The notes under the pieces are model-generated. The model searched no databases and was not told the DNA's origin. It saw only the letters and a program-made list of their open reading frames with translations. The position numbers were made by a program, and so were the translations under genes. From Agapetus fuscipes (taxonomy: Eukaryota; Arthropoda; Insecta; Trichoptera; Glossosomatidae), in the NCBI GenBank assembly GCA_951799405.1, contig OX637362.1, forward strand, positions 12,944,493-13,008,492: DNA of 64,000 bases, given 5' to 3'. Positions within the stretch are counted from its first letter, which is position 1. The number at the start of each line of letters is the position of its first letter. This document shows, in pieces, positions 30,676-41,297 of the stretch.

Positions 30676-30875
30676 TTTTTATAGAAATAGATTTGTGAAC
30701 AGGAGTGCAATTTACCAACCATTTTTTCCTGACCAGTTGTCTTCATGCAAAGCAAAAGTTTGTGTGCATGCAATGACATCTGTTGAACCAGGGTCGAAGC
30801 TATGGTCAAATAAGCCAGACAATAGCTAGTCGAACAAGCGACTTGAACCGCACGGCCATAACACCGACAAACTAC
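30676..30875 (-). mobile_element. S3 SINE-like copy, degraded
   Basis: AATAGATTTGTGAACAGG, then ACATCTGTTGAACCAGGGTC and ATGGTCAAATAAG follow the S3 order. The central AT palindrome is replaced. Confidence 0.6.
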
Positions 30876-30904
30876 TACAAAGAATAAGGAGATAACCCGC
30901 CACA

Positions 30905-30972
30905 TCACTAACAACTCTGCGGCACTTAAACAAGTGGCGTAGACCCCTTGAGTCTTCCGCACGGGATCCCTT
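30905..30972. repeat. Short low-copy repeat
   Basis: AACTCTGCGGCACTTAAACA, GTAGACCCCTTGAGTCT and CCGCACGGGATCCC recur in variant form at 38522-38590, 60650-60690 and 63655-63745. Its nature is unknown. Confidence 0.5.
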
Positions 30973-31033
30973 TAAATAAATATAATAAGTATCCAAATAT
31001 TATTAAATTGTTTTTTTAATAATCAATTTACAG

Positions 31034-31205
31034 CGTTCGGTAGCTCAGTTGGTAGAGTGCTTGCATTCAACGCCGAGAGCTCAGATTTGAATCCCAAAAT
31101 AAAATACCAGCAAGGCTTACTCAGCCTTCGAAAGAAGTGAGTACGAGTCCCTGCGGGAGCTGGGAAACTCTCACTTCAACTGAAATGATTGGCTCCCTTA
31201 CCCTT
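31034..31205 (+). mobile_element. SINE2 partial copy
   Basis: GGTAGCTCAGTTGGTAGAG and TTGAATCCC followed by a shortened SINE2 body, cut after the GGCTCCCTTACCC segment. Confidence 0.7.
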
Positions 31206-31394
31206 CGTTGTGAGGTCTGCACGTAAATGACTTACACAATATTGTGTCGTCACCCAGCCGGGTTGCTAAGGATTTTTTTGGTTGCTAAAGACTGACGATT
31301 GTTTGCCGAGAAAAAAGCTTCGAATTCAAAAATGCTCGCGTCTCATTTTGGATTTTGAAAATTAAGGAAAAAAACATATTGTTTTATCCTTTAA

Positions 31395-31645
31395 TTCTAA
31401 ATCTAAATCTATGTTGCAAGGACATGTATCATTTGAGATTCATATTAAATGCATTCCCACAAGCAGACACGCATAATTTCGCGCTCACACATGCCGCATG
31501 TGGGCCTACAATATATAAACCCAATTCTCAAATGGGCATAAGCAAATCTTGCCGACCTTCCCTGAAACAGGGGTGACATTGGCCAAGTGAACTCTTTTTT
31601 ACAGTATGGGTGGTCAGCCTCATACCAACCTATAAGTCAAGGAAT
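31395..31645 (-). repeat. R260 copy, TTTAGA tail
   Basis: TCTAAATCTAAATCTATG tail, full body, ends CCTATAAGTCAAGGAA. Confidence 0.85.
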
Positions 31646-31649
31646 ACAA

Positions 31650-31918
31650 GCCATTAATTACATTTGAGTATAAAAAAAACCAAATAATTACTGAACAATT
31701 AAACAGTAAAAAAATTAAAAAGCTACTAAACATATTCTATACAAAAGTGATTTGATTTTACAGCCTCAGACTTAAATTAAAAATAAAATCTAAGACCTTC
31801 AGGCAAATTGAAAGAGAAAAAATCATTTTTGCCGACAACTTTTTGTATTTCACATTTAAATAAAAAAGGTTTAACATAACTCCACTTTGGGAACCCCTAA
31901 TGAGCTTTGGTAGACATA
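31650..31918. other. No recognised feature
   Basis: AT-rich sequence up to the Helitron boundary. Confidence 0.35.
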
Positions 31919-32221
31919 TCCTTTATTATATTGCCCTTCGTCGTCGTCATTCGTCGTCGAGTTTCGATTTTCAAAACCAATGCCATCACAGCAGATGAAA
32001 CACATTCATGCTCTATAGCAAATTAATTTTTTTATATATGCTGCAATGCGGCGAGCTTACGCGTGTGTGTTTACAAATGTATGAAAACTTTTAGGAATTA
32101 ATCTGTTTGTTCATACTAAAAATGTATGGAACAATATTGACATCTAGCGGCAAAACATAAAAGTTTTTTTTACATTTTCTTTTATTTCATGCAAATTAAA
32201 AATAAAAAAAAAGCCAAATAA

Positions 32222-32582
32222 AAATGGATTTCAATCTGTAATCTAAGTTGCAAACATATATAACATTTGAGATTCATATTACATGCATTCTTACGAGCAG
32301 ACATGTATAAGTTCTAATCTAATCTAATCTAAGCTGCAAAGATATATATCATTTAAGATTTATATTAAATGCATTCCCACAAGCAGATATGTATAAGTTC
32401 CCGCTTACATATGCTGCATGTGTACTTACAACATAACAGCCCATTCCAAATGAACATAAGCCCTGCAACTCTTGCCAACCTTCCCTGAAACAAAGGTGAA
32501 TTTGCAAAGTAAACCATTGCTTACAGTATGGGTGGTCAGACACATACTAACCTTTTAGTCAAGGAAATTATTTTGTTTAGTT
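32222..32582 (-). repeat. R260-like sequences shared by both Helitron copies
   Basis: A tail-side fragment (ATCTGTAATCTAAGTTGC to 32315) is followed by a fuller copy starting TCTAATCTAATCTAATCTAA. The same pair is present in the short Helitron copy, so it belonged to the element before the array expanded. Confidence 0.8.
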
Positions 32583-35500
32583 CTATAATCTAAGTTGCAA
32601 AGATACATACCATTTGAGATTCATATTAAATGCATTCCCATAAGCAGACAGGTACAAGTTCACGCTTACAAATGCCCAATGTGGACTTGCAAAATAAAAA
32701 AAACTAATCTCAAATGAACATAAGCCCTGCAACTCTTGCCGACTTTTCCTCAAACAGAGATAAAATTTGCATTGTGAACCATTGCTTACAGTATGGGTGG
32801 TCAGCCACATACTAACCTTTTAGTCAAGGAAATTATTTTGTTTAGTTCATTAATCTAAGTTGCAAAGATACATACCATTTGAGATTCATATTAAATGCAT
32901 TCCCACAAGCAGACAGGTATAAGTTCGCGCTTACAAATGCCCCATGTGGACTTATAAAATAAAAAACTAATCTCAAATGAACATAAGCCCTGCAACTCTT
33001 GCCGACTTTTCCTCAAACAGAGATAAAATTTTCATTGTAAACCATTCTTACAGTATGGGTGGTCAGCCACATACTAACCTATAAGTCAAGGAAATTATTT
33101 TATTAAGTTCTATAATCTAAGTTGCAAAGATACATACCATTTGATATTCATATTAAATGCATTCCCACAAGCAGACAGGTATAAGTTCGCGCTTACAAAT
33201 GCCCCATGTGGACTTATAAAATAAAAAACTAATCTCAAATGAACATAAGCCCTGCAACTCTTGCCGACTTTTCCTCAAACAGAGATAAAATTTGCATTGT
33301 GAACCATTGCTTACAGTATGGGTGGTCAGCCACATACTAACCTTTTAGTCAAGGAAATTATTTTGTTTAGTTCTATAATCTAAGTTGCAAAGATACATAC
33401 CATTTGAGATTCATATTAAATGCATTCCCACAAGCAGACAGGTACAAGTTCACGCTTACAAATGCCCAATGTGGACTTGCAAAATAAAAAAAACTAATCT
33501 CAAATGAACATAAGCCCTGCAACTCTTGCCGACTTTTCCTCAAACAGAGATAAAATTTTCATGGTAAACCATTCTTACAGTATGGGTGGTCAGCCACATA
33601 CTAACCTATAAGTCAAGGAAATTATTTTGTTAAGTTCTATAATCTAAGTTGCAAAGATACATACCAATCGAGATTCATATTAAATGCATTCCCACAAGCA
33701 GACAGGTATAAGTTCGCGCTTACAAATGCCCCATGTGGACTTATAAAATAAAAAACTAATCTCAAATGAACATAAGCCCTGCAACTCTTGCCGACTTTTC
33801 CTCAAACAGAGATAAAATTTTCATTGTAAACCATTCTTACAGTATGGGTGGTCAGCCACATACTAACCTATAAGTCAAGGAAATTATTTTATTAAGTTCT
33901 ATAATCTAAGTTGCAAAGATACATACCATTTGAGATTCATATTAAATGCATTCCCACACGCAGACAGGTACAAGTTCACGCTTACAAATGCCCAATGTGG
34001 ACTTGCAAAATAAAAAAACTAATCTCAAATGAACATAAGCCCTGCAACTTTTGCCGACTTTTCCTCAAACAGAGATAAAATTTGCATGGTAAACCATTGC
34101 TTACAGTATGGGTGGTCAGCCACATACTAACCTTTTAGTCAAGGAAATTGTTTTGTTTAGTTCTATAATCTAAGTTGCAAAGATACATACCATTTGAGAT
34201 TCATATTAAATGCATTCCCACAAGCAGACAGGTACAAGTTCACGCTTACAAATGCCCAATGTGGACTTGCAAAATAAAAAAAACTAATCTCAAATGAACA
34301 TAAGCCCTGCAACTCTTGCCGACTTTTCCTCAAACAGAGATAAAATTTTCATGGTAAACCATTCTTACAGTATGGGTGGTCAGCCACATACTAACCTATA
34401 AGTCAAGGAAATTATTTTGTTAAGTTCTATAATCTAAGTTGCAAAGATACATACCAATCGAGATTCATATTAAATGCATTCCCACAAGCAGACAGGTATA
34501 AGTTCGCGCTTACAAATGCCCCATGTGGACTTATAAAATAAAAAACTAATCTCAAATGAACATAAGCCCTGCAACTCTTGCCGACTTTTCCTCAAACAGA
34601 GATAAAATTTGCATGGTAAACCATTGCTTACAGTATGGGTGGTCAGCCACATACTAATCTTTTAGTCAAGGAAATTATTTTGTTTAGTTCTATAATCTAA
34701 GTTGCAAAGATACATACCATTTGAGATTCATATTAAATGCATTCCCACAAGCAGACAGGTACAAGTTCACGCTTACAAATGCCCAATGTGGACTTGCAAA
34801 ATAAAAAAAACTAATCTCAAATGAACATAAGCCCTGCAACTCTTGCCGACTTTTCCTCAAACAGAGATAAAATTTTCATGGTAAACCATTCTTACAGTAT
34901 GGGTGGTCAGCCACATACTAACCTATAAGTCAAGGAAATTATTTTGTTAAGTTCTATAATCTAAGTTGCAAAGATACATACCAATCGAGATTCATATTAA
35001 ATGCATTCCCACAAGCAGACAGGTATAAGTTCGCGCTTACAAATGCCCCATGTGGACTTATAAAATAAAAAACTAATCTCAAATGAACATAAGCCCTGCA
35101 ACTCTTGCCGACTTTTCCTCAAACAGAGATAAAATTTTCATTGTAAACCATTCTTACAGTATGGGTGGTCAGCCACATACTAACCTATAAGTCAAGGAAA
35201 TTATTTTATTAAGTTCTATAATCTAAGTTGCAAAGATACATACCATTTGAGATTCATATTAAATGCATTCCCACACGCAGACAGGTACAAGTTCACGCTT
35301 ACAAATGCCCAATGTGGACTTGCAAAATAAAAAAACTAATCTCAAATGAACATAAGCCCTGCAACTTTTGCCGACTTTTCCTCAAACAGAGATAAAATTT
35401 GCATGGTAAACCATTGCTTACAGTATGGGTGGTCAGCCACATACTAACCTTTTAGTCAAGGAAATTGTTTTGTTTAGTTCTATAATCTAAGTTGCAAAGA

Positions 35501-35970
35501 TACATACCATTTGAGATTCATATTAAATGCATTCCCACAAGCAGACAGGTATAAGTTCGCGCTTACAAATGCCCCATGTGGACTTATAAAATAAAAAACT
35601 AATCTCAAATGAACATGAGCCCTGCAACTCTTGCCGACTTTTCCTCAAACAGAGATAAAATTTTCATGGTAAACCATTCTTACAGTATGGGTGGTCAGCC
35701 ACATACTAACCTATAAGTCAAGGAAATTATTTTGTTTAGTTCTATAATCTAAGTTGCAAAGATACATACCAATCGAGATTCATATTAAATGCATTCCCAC
35801 AAGCAGACATTTATAAGTTCGCGCTTACACATAATGCATGTTGACTTACAACATAAAAACCCAATCTCAAATTAATATAAGCCCTGCAACTCTTGCCAAT
35901 CTTCCCTGAAACACAGCTGAAATCTTCAAAGTGAACCATTTTTTAAACTATGGGTGGTCGATTTTCTTTT
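32583..35970 (-). repeat. Tandem satellite of about 263-bp R260-derived units
   Basis: Unit starts (ATAATCTAAGTTGCAAAG) fall near 32583, 32849, 33111, 33374, 33638, 33900, 34164, 34428, 34691, 34954, 35217, 35481 and 35741. Each unit is one R260 body. Units alternate between types distinguished by CCCAATG versus CCCCATG and by CATTTGAG versus CAATCGAG. The 60-75-codon open frames within units are shadows of the repeat. Confidence 0.95.
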
Positions 35971-36097
35971 ACTAAGGCTGCATGTTTTTATTTTACATGT
36001 TTTCCGAATTTTAACGCGAGGAAACTATGCGCAATATACACATTCACCAAATGTTAAGGGGTTGGGCTGCGTAGCAGCCAGGGGCAACGCCCCTAGT

Positions 36098-36208
36098 TTT
36101 GATATATTTTTAAACCCTCTGTAACCTCATCTGCGGAATTAAAAATTTCGTTAGTTTTTCATCCTTGATACGTCGTTTATACAAATTAACCACAATATTT
36201 TTTGTGTT
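36098..36208. other. Short unmatched interval
   Basis: Sequence between the Helitron end and the next R260 copy, without a feature. Confidence 0.3.
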
Positions 36209-36210
36209 CC

Positions 36211-36242
36211 TTGACTAAATGGTTGGTTTGAGGTTGACCCCC
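36211..36242 (+). repeat. R260 copy, split by RTE insertion
   Basis: TTCCTTGACTAAATGGTTGG to TTGACCCCC, resuming at 36703 (TTGACCCCCAATGCTG) and ending near 36870. The 9-bp TTGACCCCC is duplicated. Confidence 0.8.
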
Positions 36243-36702
36243 TTCATCTTCTTCTTTTTGTGCTACTTCTATCTAAGATCGGTGATCTATAATCTATAAT
36301 CTAAGTTGCAAGGATATATTCATTTAAAGCTCTCAGATGTATGCCCACAAACCAACACGTGTAGTTTGCGCTTACAAATGCTGAATGTGTACTTACAAAT
36401 AAAATCATCATGGCTATTTTTACTTAAGATGCTGCGGCTCGAAACAGGGACTTGGTGCTTCTGCCGAACCACTGTCGCAGGTTTTTCAGCCACGATGCCC
36501 TCGGCGTCCCTGAGATCTTCTCCCCTCAATCTTACACTGTATGATAAGATGAAGGAGACGGTACTTCTCATTTCTCATTATGTGACCAAAGTACATACAT
36601 AAGCTTTATCTGCTTAATGGTTGGCAGAAGCTCCTTTGTAGTGCGCATTCGTTGGAGGACTTCTTCATTGGTGACTCGATCACGCCAAGAGATCCGAAGC
36701 AG
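36243..36702 (-). mobile_element. RTE-type LINE 3' end inserted in R260
   Basis: Same family as 28324-29210: AAGAAGATGAA tail at the left, the TCATTATGTGACCAAAGTAC block and the GACTCGATCACGCCAAGAGA block near the right. It is flanked by a 9-bp duplication TTGACCCCC. It contains an R260 fragment at 36287-36407. Confidence 0.85.
36287..36407 (-). repeat. R260 fragment inside the RTE copy, 5'-truncated
   Basis: Tail CTATAATCTATAATCTAAG, then body to TACTTACAAATAAAAT, where it stops. On both sides the RTE sequence GGTGATCATCATGG is interrupted. An intact tail with a missing landmark end indicates retroposition. Confidence 0.8.
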
Positions 36703-36870
36703 TTGACCCCCAATGCTGTATAAACTTGTTTCACTTTTGACAATGCTACCCCGGTTTCAAGCAAAGGCGGCAGGAGTTGCAAAGTGTATGTTCATGTGAG
36801 GTTTGGTTTACTTTGCATGTAAACATGGAGCATGTGTAAGCGTGAACTTACATGCGTCATGTATTCAATT
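36703..36870 (+). repeat. R260 copy, second part
   Basis: Continuation of the 36211 copy from the duplicated TTGACCCCC. Diverged, and its tail is lost near 36870. Confidence 0.7.
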
Positions 36871-37354
36871 ACAATTATTTTAAGGATAACTACATCTAAG
36901 ATGATGAAATTGATCCCTTAAAATAATGTTAATACGATTTTGATCAATGTTTTCAACCCTTTAAAGCAAATACAAGTGTATAGGTATATACGTAATGGCA
37001 ACTAAAACGCTCTCTAGTTTCGTTTTTTAAGTTTTCATAATTCAATTATTTTTATTGGTAAGGCTTATAATTGAGCTTAAACACAAAGTCATAAACTTGG
37101 GTTATGTCAACCCTATGATGTTCACAAAGGTCCGCAAAGGCTTTTAGCGTCAAAAAAAAATCATTATTACTTTAATGTCACCAAAAAAAGATTATATTTT
37201 TATGATTTTTTTCCTTTACGTCTTCGAAAGAACTTGACTAATCTAAAATCGTAAAGAGATCGAAAACTCTTCACACATTACATTTGCCAATTTTCCAAGA
37301 AACACAAAATTATTGCTTTTTTAAGAGTTAATCTATTTCCGCAGTTAAAGTTAT
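36871..37354. other. No recognised feature
   Basis: AT-rich unmatched sequence. Confidence 0.35.
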
Positions 37355-37620
37355 GTATATCTCGTGGGAGGTCTGCCTCTGCTTCTGTTATCTTCCCAAG
37401 GTCTCCACTCTACCAATCTCTTCGTCCATCTCTGGTCATTGGTTCTAGCTACATGTCCCGCAAAGGACCATTTTAGCTTTGCCACTCTCTCTACGACATC
37501 GGTTACTCCCAACCTTATCCGTAGCTCTGTGTTCCTTATTCTATCGGAGAGTTATAGATGTAGCATAGCTCTTTCATGTTTTCTATGTGCTATTGAATTT
37601 ACCTACCTTTAACTAAATAT
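37355..37620 (-). pseudogene. Non-LTR ORF2 C-terminal fragment
   Basis: The minus strand reads VAKLKWSFAGHVARTNDQRW, KRLVEWRPWE and SRGRPPTRY, the AGHxAR and GRPPTRW signature of BovB/RTE-like ORF2 ends. A stop and frame breaks lie upstream. Confidence 0.7.
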
Positions 37621-37712
37621 TTGTGCCAATGTTATTTTTTACTCCCAAAATTTCCAAATATTCTCGTTTTCCAAGCCCATAAAAAGTATTTGCAGATATC
37701 TTTATTTAATTT

Positions 37713-37860
37713 AATAAAATAAAAATTGCTTTGTTTTAATTCACATGAGTTTATTTTTGGACACGACCAGTTTCGGGAGAAGCAGTACTTCCCATCTTCA
37801 GGTGTAAATAGTCCAAAAATAAACTCATGTGAATTAAAACAAAGCAATTTTTATTTTATT
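37713..37860. repeat. Perfect palindrome (50-bp arms) around a hammerhead-like motif
   Basis: 37713-37762 and 37811-37860 are exact inverses. The 48-bp spacer, read on the minus strand, gives ACACCTGAAGATGGGAAGTA then CTTCTCCCGAAACTGGTCGT: the CTGAAGA core, a stem II with GGGAAG/CTTCTCCC, GAAAC, a two-pair stem III (AC-TG-GT) and the cleavage triplet GTC. ACAC and GTGT can close stem I. Confidence 0.75.
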
Positions 37861-37864
37861 GAAT

Positions 37865-38270
37865 TAAAATGAACTTTCACGAAGTAACTGCTGAAAATCT
37901 AGATAATATATCTTTATTTATTTATTTTTTGAGCTGATCGTCGTTGGGTTAAACATGAAGTTTTATACTTGGGGTCCCGCTGATCCCTGGACTAACTCAC
38001 TTGACCAAACAATGCCAAAGCGTTTGATATGTTTACAGACCTAATACAACAGCGGACCTCATCCCCAGGATATCTGCAAAAGACAGCGCCCCATATCAAC
38101 CCCCATCAAGGGGTGGAATATCAAAACAACCCTTTATTCTGTGCAGCGTATTGTTTCCAGCCAAAACTCACAACTTTTTTTGCGTCTGCATTTATATTAT
38201 CATGACACATTTGCTGAGGAGAACATTTGATATAATGCGCTGTTTAATTTGGATGGTTTATTTTGTGTAC
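37865..38270. other. No recognised feature
   Basis: Unmatched sequence. Confidence 0.35.
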
Positions 38271-38274
38271 AGTT

Positions 38275-38312
38275 TTTTTGTGAGTCTCACTTCAAGGGCA
38301 TTGTGTAATATT
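38275..38312 (-). repeat. L2-type tail fragment
   Basis: TTTTTGTGAGTCTCACTTCA then AGGGC is the inverse of the L2 tail at 43219-43245. Confidence 0.5.
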
Positions 38313-38320
38313 ATGTTGGA

Positions 38321-38520
38321 GACCGGTTTGTAGTCTAGTGATTAACAGTCGTCCCAGCGGAGCACACAAAATATACTATTTATATTTTCAAATTTGCTCT
38401 TCGCTGGGTTGAAATATTCATAAACTTTTACCAATAACCGGTCACCAAAGGTCCATCCAGCCTTGCAGCAACTGGGTCTTGCTTGAGAAATGGCGCTTTG
38501 TAGCGACGACCAAGCTCGTA
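38321..38520 (+). mobile_element. SINE1, head partly deleted
   Basis: GACCGGTTTGTAGTCTAGTG, then AGCGGAGCACA directly, with the B box lost. The body runs intact to CCAAGCTCGTA. Confidence 0.75.
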
Positions 38521-38521
38521 T

Positions 38522-38590
38522 ACAACACCTCTGTGGCACTACAACAAGTAGTCTCTTAAATCTAGGGAGTCTCCGGTACAGAATTAAAAA
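38522..38590. repeat. Short low-copy repeat
   Basis: ACACCTCTGTGGCACTACAA and AGGGAGTCTCCGGTACAG match the segment at 63655-63745. Confidence 0.5.
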
Positions 38591-38724
38591 ATAAAGACAA
38601 CATATAGAAAAATGTTAATAAAGCATTTAGCTTTATTTAAGCAGGAATCCCCTTGACAGCTAGGAAGTCCCCACTACCCTCAAAGCCACCATGTTTTATT
38701 CCGTCCTATCTTCAATAGGTACGC

Positions 38725-38860
38725 AAGGATAGCTGGTAAACCTCCACTTCAACTGAATTGGCTTAACACCAGCCCCCTTACCTGTAAAAATAAAAACGTT
38801 ATAATATCCTGGGGAAAAATACGAAAAGAATTTACCTATATGTGTAGCTCAGCTGCATAG
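38725..38860 (+). mobile_element. SINE2 3' part
   Basis: GTAAACCTCCACTTCAACTG to ATGTGTAGCTCAGCTGCA, the last about 135 bp of SINE2. Confidence 0.7.
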
Positions 38861-38864
38861 AGCG

Positions 38865-39270
38865 TTACGCATTCCCCTTTATTTTCTTTTTGTATAAATG
38901 TTATTAACCTGACAAAGGAAAAATGAAGGTTTTCTTGTATTCTCTTTCAATTTGTAAGTAGAGAAAATAAACAACTTTTTTCCATTTTAAGCAGCACAAC
39001 GGTAAGGGAATAATGAAGCTATTATTTAATACAATAAGTCTGTCTACTTGTACTCTTGCTCTCTAACAGCAAGACGATCTTTCGTAAGCCTTTTTCTTTA
39101 TGGTACGACTTGCATTTCTTGGAAGCGCAGCATTGTCTTGTGTCTACACAATGATCTCGGAGTGTTTGTTTCCTTTGAATTTAAATGCCGAGAGTGGGTA
39201 AGCTGGTAAAAAGTAAAACAAACAGAGAATCAACGGTAAACAGCAAAAGTTTCAGTTTTAAATGAACGCT
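38865..39270. other. No recognised feature
   Basis: Unmatched sequence. Confidence 0.35.
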
Positions 39271-39274
39271 CTCC

Positions 39275-39490
39275 CTGAACTTATTCAAGCTTTGTCTTTT
39301 TCTTTTTTCTCAACCTTTCTTAGTCCACTCATGGACGTAGGCCTCTTCCAATTTTCTCCATGTTTGTCTATCGGCTGCTGTGTTCAGCCATCCTCTGCCT
39401 GCAGTTCTCTTGATGTCATCCAGCCACCTCAGTTGGGGTCTCTTCGCTCCTCAATTGGGCATCCTGGGTCACCACTGGACGTTCCTTTTC
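39275..39490 (-). pseudogene. Non-LTR ORF2 C-terminal fragment
   Basis: The minus strand encodes RPQLRWLDDIKRTAGRGW, then AADRQTWRKLEEAYVHEW, a well-known type of RTE ORF2 terminus. Only the last about 60 codons remain. Confidence 0.75.
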
Positions 39491-39526
39491 GGCTTTGTAT
39501 CTATTATAATTTATGATTAGGTATAA

Positions 39527-39788
39527 TTCCTTGACTGATAGGTTGGTATGCGGCTGACCACCCATACTGTAAAAAATGGTTCACTTTGCCAATGTCACCC
39601 CTGCTTCAGGGAAGGTCGGCAAGAGTTGCAGGGCTTATGTTCATTTGAGATTGGGTTTTTTATATTGAAGGTCCACATGCGGCATGTGTAAGCGCGAAAT
39701 TATGCATGTCTGTTTGTGGGAATGCATTTAATATGAATCTCAAATGACACATTTCTTTGCAGCTTAGATTTAGATTTAGATTTAGATA
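39527..39788 (+). repeat. R260 copy, TTTAGA tail, full length
   Basis: TTCCTTGACTGATAGGTTGG to TTAGATTTAGATTTAGATTT. A good reference copy for the TTTAGA subfamily. Confidence 0.9.
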
Positions 39789-39789
39789 T

Positions 39790-39996
39790 ATCGTTAGTAG
39801 CAAAGATATATATTTAATACATGCCCACAAGCAGACACATGTGTCCGCACTTACACATGCTGCATGTGTGCATACAAAATTTATCAAACCTCATGTGAGC
39901 ATAAACTTTTCAACTCGTGCTGCCTTTCGCTGAAACCAGCGTGGCATTGGAAAAAGTGAATCATTTTTTTACAGCATGGAGGGTCAGCCTCATACA
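39790..39996 (-). repeat. R260 copy, head-to-tail neighbour in opposite orientation
   Basis: GTAGCAAAGATATATATTTA to AGCATGGAGGGTCAGCCTCA. Diverged; it lacks the full tail and landmark. Confidence 0.75.
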
Positions 39997-39997
39997 A

Positions 39998-40360
39998 ATC
40001 TAATCTTATGTAAGCTGCAAATATATACATCATTTAAGATTTATATTTAATGCATTCCCACAAGCAGACATGCTCAAACCCTCCTCGTACCCGTCCTGTA
40101 TGTATGTGTCAGAAGGACCCACAGCACATGGACGCTCATGCAAAGCTATATATTTTCTCAAGTGGCGAAAGACATGTATAAGTTCGCGCTAACACATGCC
40201 GCATGTGGACCTACAATATAAAAACCCAATCTCAGATGAACATAAGCCCTGCAACTCTTGTCGTCCTTCCCTGAAACAGGGGTGATATTGGCAAAGTGAA
40301 CCATTTTTTACAGTATGGGTGGTCAGCCGCATACCAACCTATAAGTCAAGGAACCAACCT
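39998..40360 (-). repeat. R260 copy split by a 97-bp element
   Basis: TCTAATCTTATGTAAGCTGC to CCTATAAGTCAAGGAACC, interrupted at 40073-40169. Confidence 0.85.
40073..40169. mobile_element. 97-bp insertion element of unknown class
   Basis: The insert begins CTCAAACCCTCCTCG and ends CTCAAGTGGCGAA. It is flanked by a 7-bp duplication AGACATG (40066-40072 and 40170-40176). Its homologue at 6901 splits a SINE1. It has no evident inverted repeats, poly-A tail or polymerase III boxes. Confidence 0.7.
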
Positions 40361-40424
40361 ACTAGTTCAGGAACGCGATCGATCCGGAAAGTCAAATAAA
40401 TAAAAATTAAAATTAAACGCCGCT

Positions 40425-40545
40425 AACCTAGCCGCCAACATTGCAAATCAATCGCCAGTTCTGTCGGTCCTTGCATACTTCTTTTAATTCATTCAGAATC
40501 ATAGTATTTTTCATGCATTGTCTCCATTTGTTATGAAATTGCTTA
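40425..40545 (-). pseudogene. RTEfam ORF2 C-terminal fragment
   Basis: The minus strand encodes KWRQCMKNTMILNELKEVCK then DRQNWRLICNVGG, followed by AAT-rich sequence. A very short 5'-truncated copy. Confidence 0.65.
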
Positions 40546-40979
40546 AATCTGAAATAAAAATAAGAACTAGTCAAGTGTGGCGTCATATAATCCATCAATT
40601 GTTTATTTACGCAATTTAGGTGAAACTTACGCAATGTCATACATATTATACTTCAAGCACCATGATCAATATTTTCGATTAAACAAAAATTCATTCTACT
40701 TGTTCAATCTTGCTTTAAATTTAATGTGCCGTGTGCTACTAGAATGGACTTTTCTTTAAAAAGAACAGACCCTTGGCTAACCACTAAAGGTCACTTAGAA
40801 TGGCCATAGCGTCGCAATCTTTGTTGGAACTTCTCGGTACAAGTTACTACTAGTGCGATCTCTATTAGCTCTAATTTGGGTATTAGCAAGCAAGAGAAGT
40901 CAACTTGTAAGGCAACCACAAGGACGTATATGAAAGCACAGCCTTGTGAAAGATTTTTCTGACAACTTCTAAGTATAAT
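40546..40979. other. No recognised feature
   Basis: Unmatched sequence. Confidence 0.35.
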
Positions 40980-40980
40980 A

Positions 40981-41192
40981 ACCTATAATCTAAGTTGCAA
41001 AGATATATTAACATTTAAAGCGTAAATATCAAATGCATCCCCAAAAAGAAACATGTGTTGTGCGCTTACAAATGATGAATGTGTACTTACAAATAAAATC
41101 CAAACCTCAAATGAACATAAACCCTGCAACGTTTGCCAATTGTTCTTGACACAGTGGTGACATGGGCTGAGTGAAACCTTTTTACAGTATGA
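40981..41192 (-). repeat. R260 copy, TTATAGA type
   Basis: ACCTATAATCTAAGTTGC to TTTTTACAGTATGAG. The landmark end is missing. Confidence 0.8.
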
Positions 41193-41194
41193 GT

Positions 41195-41297
41195 TTTTTG
41201 TATAGATTTATTTTTAAGGTTTTGTTGTTTTTTTTATACGTAAATGTTATTTATTACTCGTATTCCTTGACTTATAGGTTGGTATGAGGTTGACCAC
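41195..41297 (+). repeat. R260 copy with upstream extension, split by LTR-like element
   Basis: The upstream extension (ATAGATTTATTTTTAAGG) leads to the landmark at 41262 and TTGACCAC. The copy resumes at 41884 and ends near 42115 in an altered TTATAG tail. Confidence 0.85.

Larger units (their letters stand above)
31919..36096 (+). mobile_element. Helitron-like non-autonomous element carrying a satellite array
   Basis: It begins TCCTTTATTATATTGCCC and ends with two adjacent hairpins (GGCTGCGTAGCAGCC, then GGGGCAACGCCCC) and CTAG. The base before the start is A and the base after the end is T. A 5' TC, 3' hairpin plus CTAG and insertion between A and T, without target duplication, are Helitron hallmarks. 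No Rep/helicase ORF is present. Its copy at 45854-46612 has the same ends. The excess length of 3,419 bp equals 13 times 263 bp, the tandem array described separately. Confidence 0.85.

Noticed and set aside
32583..35970. CRISPR array
   Set aside because: Units are about 263 bp with no short repeat/unique spacer alternation, and the context is eukaryotic.
36061..36096. Rho-independent terminator-like hairpins
   Set aside because: The hairpins are followed by CTAG at an A/T insertion site in two element copies, so they are the Helitron 3' end.
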